Assembly (NCBI GenBank): GCA_030691835.1
Contig: JAUYDO010000216.1
Span: 1 to 7,959 of the forward strand
DNA length: 7,959 nucleotides
Direction of reading: 5' to 3'
From: Dehalococcoidia bacterium
GTDB lineage: Bacteria; Chloroflexota; Dehalococcoidia; Dehalococcoidales; UBA3254
Position 1 is the first letter of the stretch. Every line of letters begins with the position of its first letter. The position numbers and the translations under genes are program-made. Of the stretch, positions 6,368 through 7,959 are shown piece after piece. The notes beneath the pieces were generated by a model. It was not told the origin of the DNA. It ran no database searches and saw nothing but the letters and a program-made list of their open reading frames with translations.

Positions 6368-7773
6368 CTGGCGTCCTCCACGGCGCGGCGCAGGAGCGCC
6401 GCCACGGATTCTATTCGCTTTGCTTTACCGGACTTCAGCGTCTCCGCGTTGCTTACCAGACAGGCGGTAGACTCAAACAGGGTGTCAACTATCTTCAGGT
6501 TGTGACTGGCGAGGGTGCGTCCGGTCTGCGTGTTCTCGATGAGCAGGTCGGCGTCATCGGGCAGGAAGGCTTCCGTAGCGCCCCATGTTGGTATGACCCG
6601 GTACATGCCTAACCGGTTATCCCGCGCATACTTATCTGCTATATTCACGTACTCGGAGGCTACCCGGAAAGGGGCTTCCCGATGAGCCGCCAGTTGCCGC
6701 AACGAGTATATATCCTTTACAGGTAGCTCATTGCTCACCACAGCCACGATTTTTACCCAGCCGAATTTGAGGTCGAGCACTTCTACCGCCGGGCTGGAGG
6801 GGAACTTATACAGGTGGTCTCTCAGCCAGTCGCGACCAGTCAGCGCCAGGTCAAAGTTGCCGTTGGCGACCTGCAGCGGCATGTCCTGCGGGCGAATCAC
6901 CTTGACCACCACGCCCGGCAGGTCGATGCCGGGTCTCCGGTTCCCGGTCGGTGAGGGATAGTCATTCATTTTAATGCCGGCTTTGTTCAACAGTTCCACT
7001 GCCGGTTTCTGCTGGTGTCCGTCCGGCAAAGCCAGCCGGACCGCTTCCGTGTCTGTCGCCACGGCTCTGCGGCGCGGATGGCGCTCACTCACGGTAGCGC
7101 TTGCCGGTGCGAGCTTACCCAGATTCAAGTACACGGGACCAAGTATCCGGCTCATGTCTTTGCTCTGCCAGCTATCCCTATTAGCGACCAGGTAAGCGCT
7201 GGAGTCCAGCACCTTTGTTAAGGCAACCAGGTTGCCGTTGAACAGCTCCTGTCCGGTCCTGCCGGCGAGTAGCGCCAGGTCAGCGTTCTCCGGCGGATAC
7301 GCCTCTGCGGCGCCCCATACCGGGAATATATTGAAATGCCTGAGCCGGGACTTCAGGGCGAAGGACTCCGCCAGGTTGGGATATTCGCTGGCTATGCGTA
7401 CTGCAGTATCAACAGTCTGGCGTTTTTGTGCGGCGGTCTCGCTCGCCGCGACATACAGTGCGGTCGTGTCGTAGCCCAGGTCTTTCACCTTGACCACGGC
7501 ACTGCTGGGGTACTTCGCCAGCAGTTCCTCAATCCAGTCCAGACCGCAGATGCCCAGGTCGTAGTTGCCTATGGCTACCTGAATAGGTATATCCTTCTCA
7601 TGGAACACCTTGGCGCTCAGCCCGGGAAACGCGCCCGATTGAAGGCGGTAGAAGCGGGTATCTTCGGTGTAGCCGCTGATATCCCAGCCTGCCAGCCGGA
7701 GCAAATCAGCCGTTTGTTTTAATAGACGCCCCTTGGGTAGGGCAATTTTTATCTGCACGGGATTGACCTTCAC
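6364..7773 (-). CDS. hisG: ATP phosphoribosyltransferase, tandem two-domain HisG
   Basis: First enzyme of histidine synthesis (ATP plus PRPP to phosphoribosyl-ATP). The 469 residues are about twice the short-form HisG. They contain two HisG catalytic domains, about 7-213 and 244-469, joined by a basic linker (about 214-243). Domain 1 keeps the N-terminal L-P-K-G-R-L (12-17), D-I-P-x-Q-V-A-x-G-x-Y-D-L-G-I (61-75) and I-A-S-E-Y-P-N (128-134), but its PRPP loop is degenerate (A-G-R-T-G-Q-E-L, 170-177). Domain 2 has L-P-D-G-H-Q (249-254) in place of L-P-K-G-R-L, yet retains D-M-P-L-Q-V-A-x-G-x-F-D-L (297-309), V-A-S-E-Y-V-N (371-377) and T-Q-T-G-R-T-L (415-421). The HisG_L regulatory domain is absent. 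The GTG start overlaps the upstream stop (GTGA). A GTG five codons on (7758) after AAGGT would give M-Q-I-K-I-A-L-P-K-G, a more typical HisG N-terminus, and is a real alternative. Confidence 0.9.
   Translation of the reverse strand: MKVNPVQIKIALPKGRLLKQTADLLRLAGWDISGYTEDTRFYRLQSGAFPGLSAKVFHEKDIPIQVAIGNYDLGICGLDWIEELLAKYPSSAVVKVKDLGYDTTALYVAASETAAQKRQTVDTAVRIASEYPNLAESFALKSRLRHFNIFPVWGAAEAYPPENADLALLAGRTGQELFNGNLVALTKVLDSSAYLVANRDSWQSKDMSRILGPVYLNLGKLAPASATVSERHPRRRAVATDTEAVRLALPDGHQQKPAVELLNKAGIKMNDYPSPTGNRRPGIDLPGVVVKVIRPQDMPLQVANGNFDLALTGRDWLRDHLYKFPSSPAVEVLDLKFGWVKIVAVVSNELPVKDIYSLRQLAAHREAPFRVASEYVNIADKYARDNRLGMYRVIPTWGATEAFLPDDADLLIENTQTGRTLASHNLKIVDTLFESTACLVSNAETLKSGKAKRIESVAALLRRAVEDAS
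6374..6379 (-). promoter_or_regulatory. Shine-Dalgarno that supports the TTG start of hisD
   Basis: GGAGGA lies six bases before TTG and inside the last codons of hisG. Its strength and spacing justify the rare start codon. Confidence 0.7.
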
Positions 7774-7959
7774 AGCGCGGTGGAATGCTTCAGCAGGGTC
7801 AATACCTCGCTGTCATTTCCTAGCTCGAACTTTTTCTTCGTGGTGCGGTCGGTAAGGACAAAATGCGGGGTATCTCTGCGGACGTCAAGCACCCATCTCG
7901 CAGGGGTATCCTCTCCGAGACGGAGTTCGGCTATATATCCGGCTTCACGGAGCAGATTG
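7770..7959 (-). CDS. C-terminal fragment of a HisS/HisZ-like protein (5' end missing)
   Basis: The last 62 codons of a gene that enters from the right edge, ending in TGA at 7772-7770. The fragment (opening N-L-L-R-E-A-G-Y-I-A-E-L) resembles the C-terminal anticodon-binding-type domain of histidyl-tRNA synthetases and some HisZ proteins. There an L-R-x-A-G-x-x-x-E helix-strand is followed by a strand pair, here F-V-L-T-D (33-37) and K-K-F-E-L (42-46). Its stop overlaps the GTG start of hisG (GTGA), so it belongs to the same transcription unit. That context favours HisZ, the HisRS-like regulatory subunit that short-form HisG requires, over a true HisRS. The catalytic core is outside the window, so the distinction cannot be made here. 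Confidence 0.55.
   Translation of the reverse strand, partial: NLLREAGYIAELRLGEDTPARWVLDVRRDTPHFVLTDRTTKKKFELGNDSEVLTLLKHSTAL

Overview
The window looks like a chromosomal segment from an anaerobic or microaerophilic bacterium with c-type cytochromes. I infer Chloroflexota, possibly a Dehalococcoidia-like lineage. The reasons are the gene mix (histidine genes translationally coupled to a DUF1616 protein, membrane cytochromes beside a solo cyclic-nucleotide-binding-fold protein), moderate GC, and frequent GTG/TTG starts. This assignment comes from general knowledge, not from any search, and is only moderately secure.

Left part (1-3536, all minus strand): an electron-transfer locus. Transcription would run from a heptaheme, membrane-anchored c-type cytochrome (2607-3536) directly into a four-helix b-type cytochrome (1835-2605, one-base gap). 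After a 441-bp AT-rich spacer comes a large lipoprotein cut by the window edge (1-1393). It carries a lipobox, a short collagen-like Gly-X-Y tract, beta-rich carboxypeptidase-regulatory/PKD-like segments and then at least three CXXCH haem sites. Together they could pass electrons from the quinol pool through the membrane to a haem protein on the outer face. That role is inference.

Middle part (3537-4552): a 515-bp divergent intergenic region with a double-hairpin GC-rich palindromic element, repeated motifs on the cytochrome side and a 17-bp perfect inverted repeat just before a plus-strand gene. That gene (4052-4552) is a cNMP-binding-fold protein with no DNA-binding domain.

Right part (4569-7959, all minus strand): a compact histidine-biosynthesis run. 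In transcription order it is the 3' end of a HisS/HisZ-like gene, a hisG with two complete tandem HisG domains, hisD, and a small membrane-anchored DUF1616 protein. Every junction is a 4-base stop/start overlap (GTGA, TTGA, GTGA), so the four are almost certainly co-transcribed and translationally coupled.

The two points most worth attention are the tandem HisG, whose two domains have lost complementary active-site motifs, and the lipoprotein that joins a collagen-like tract to a multihaem domain next to a cytochrome b/c module.
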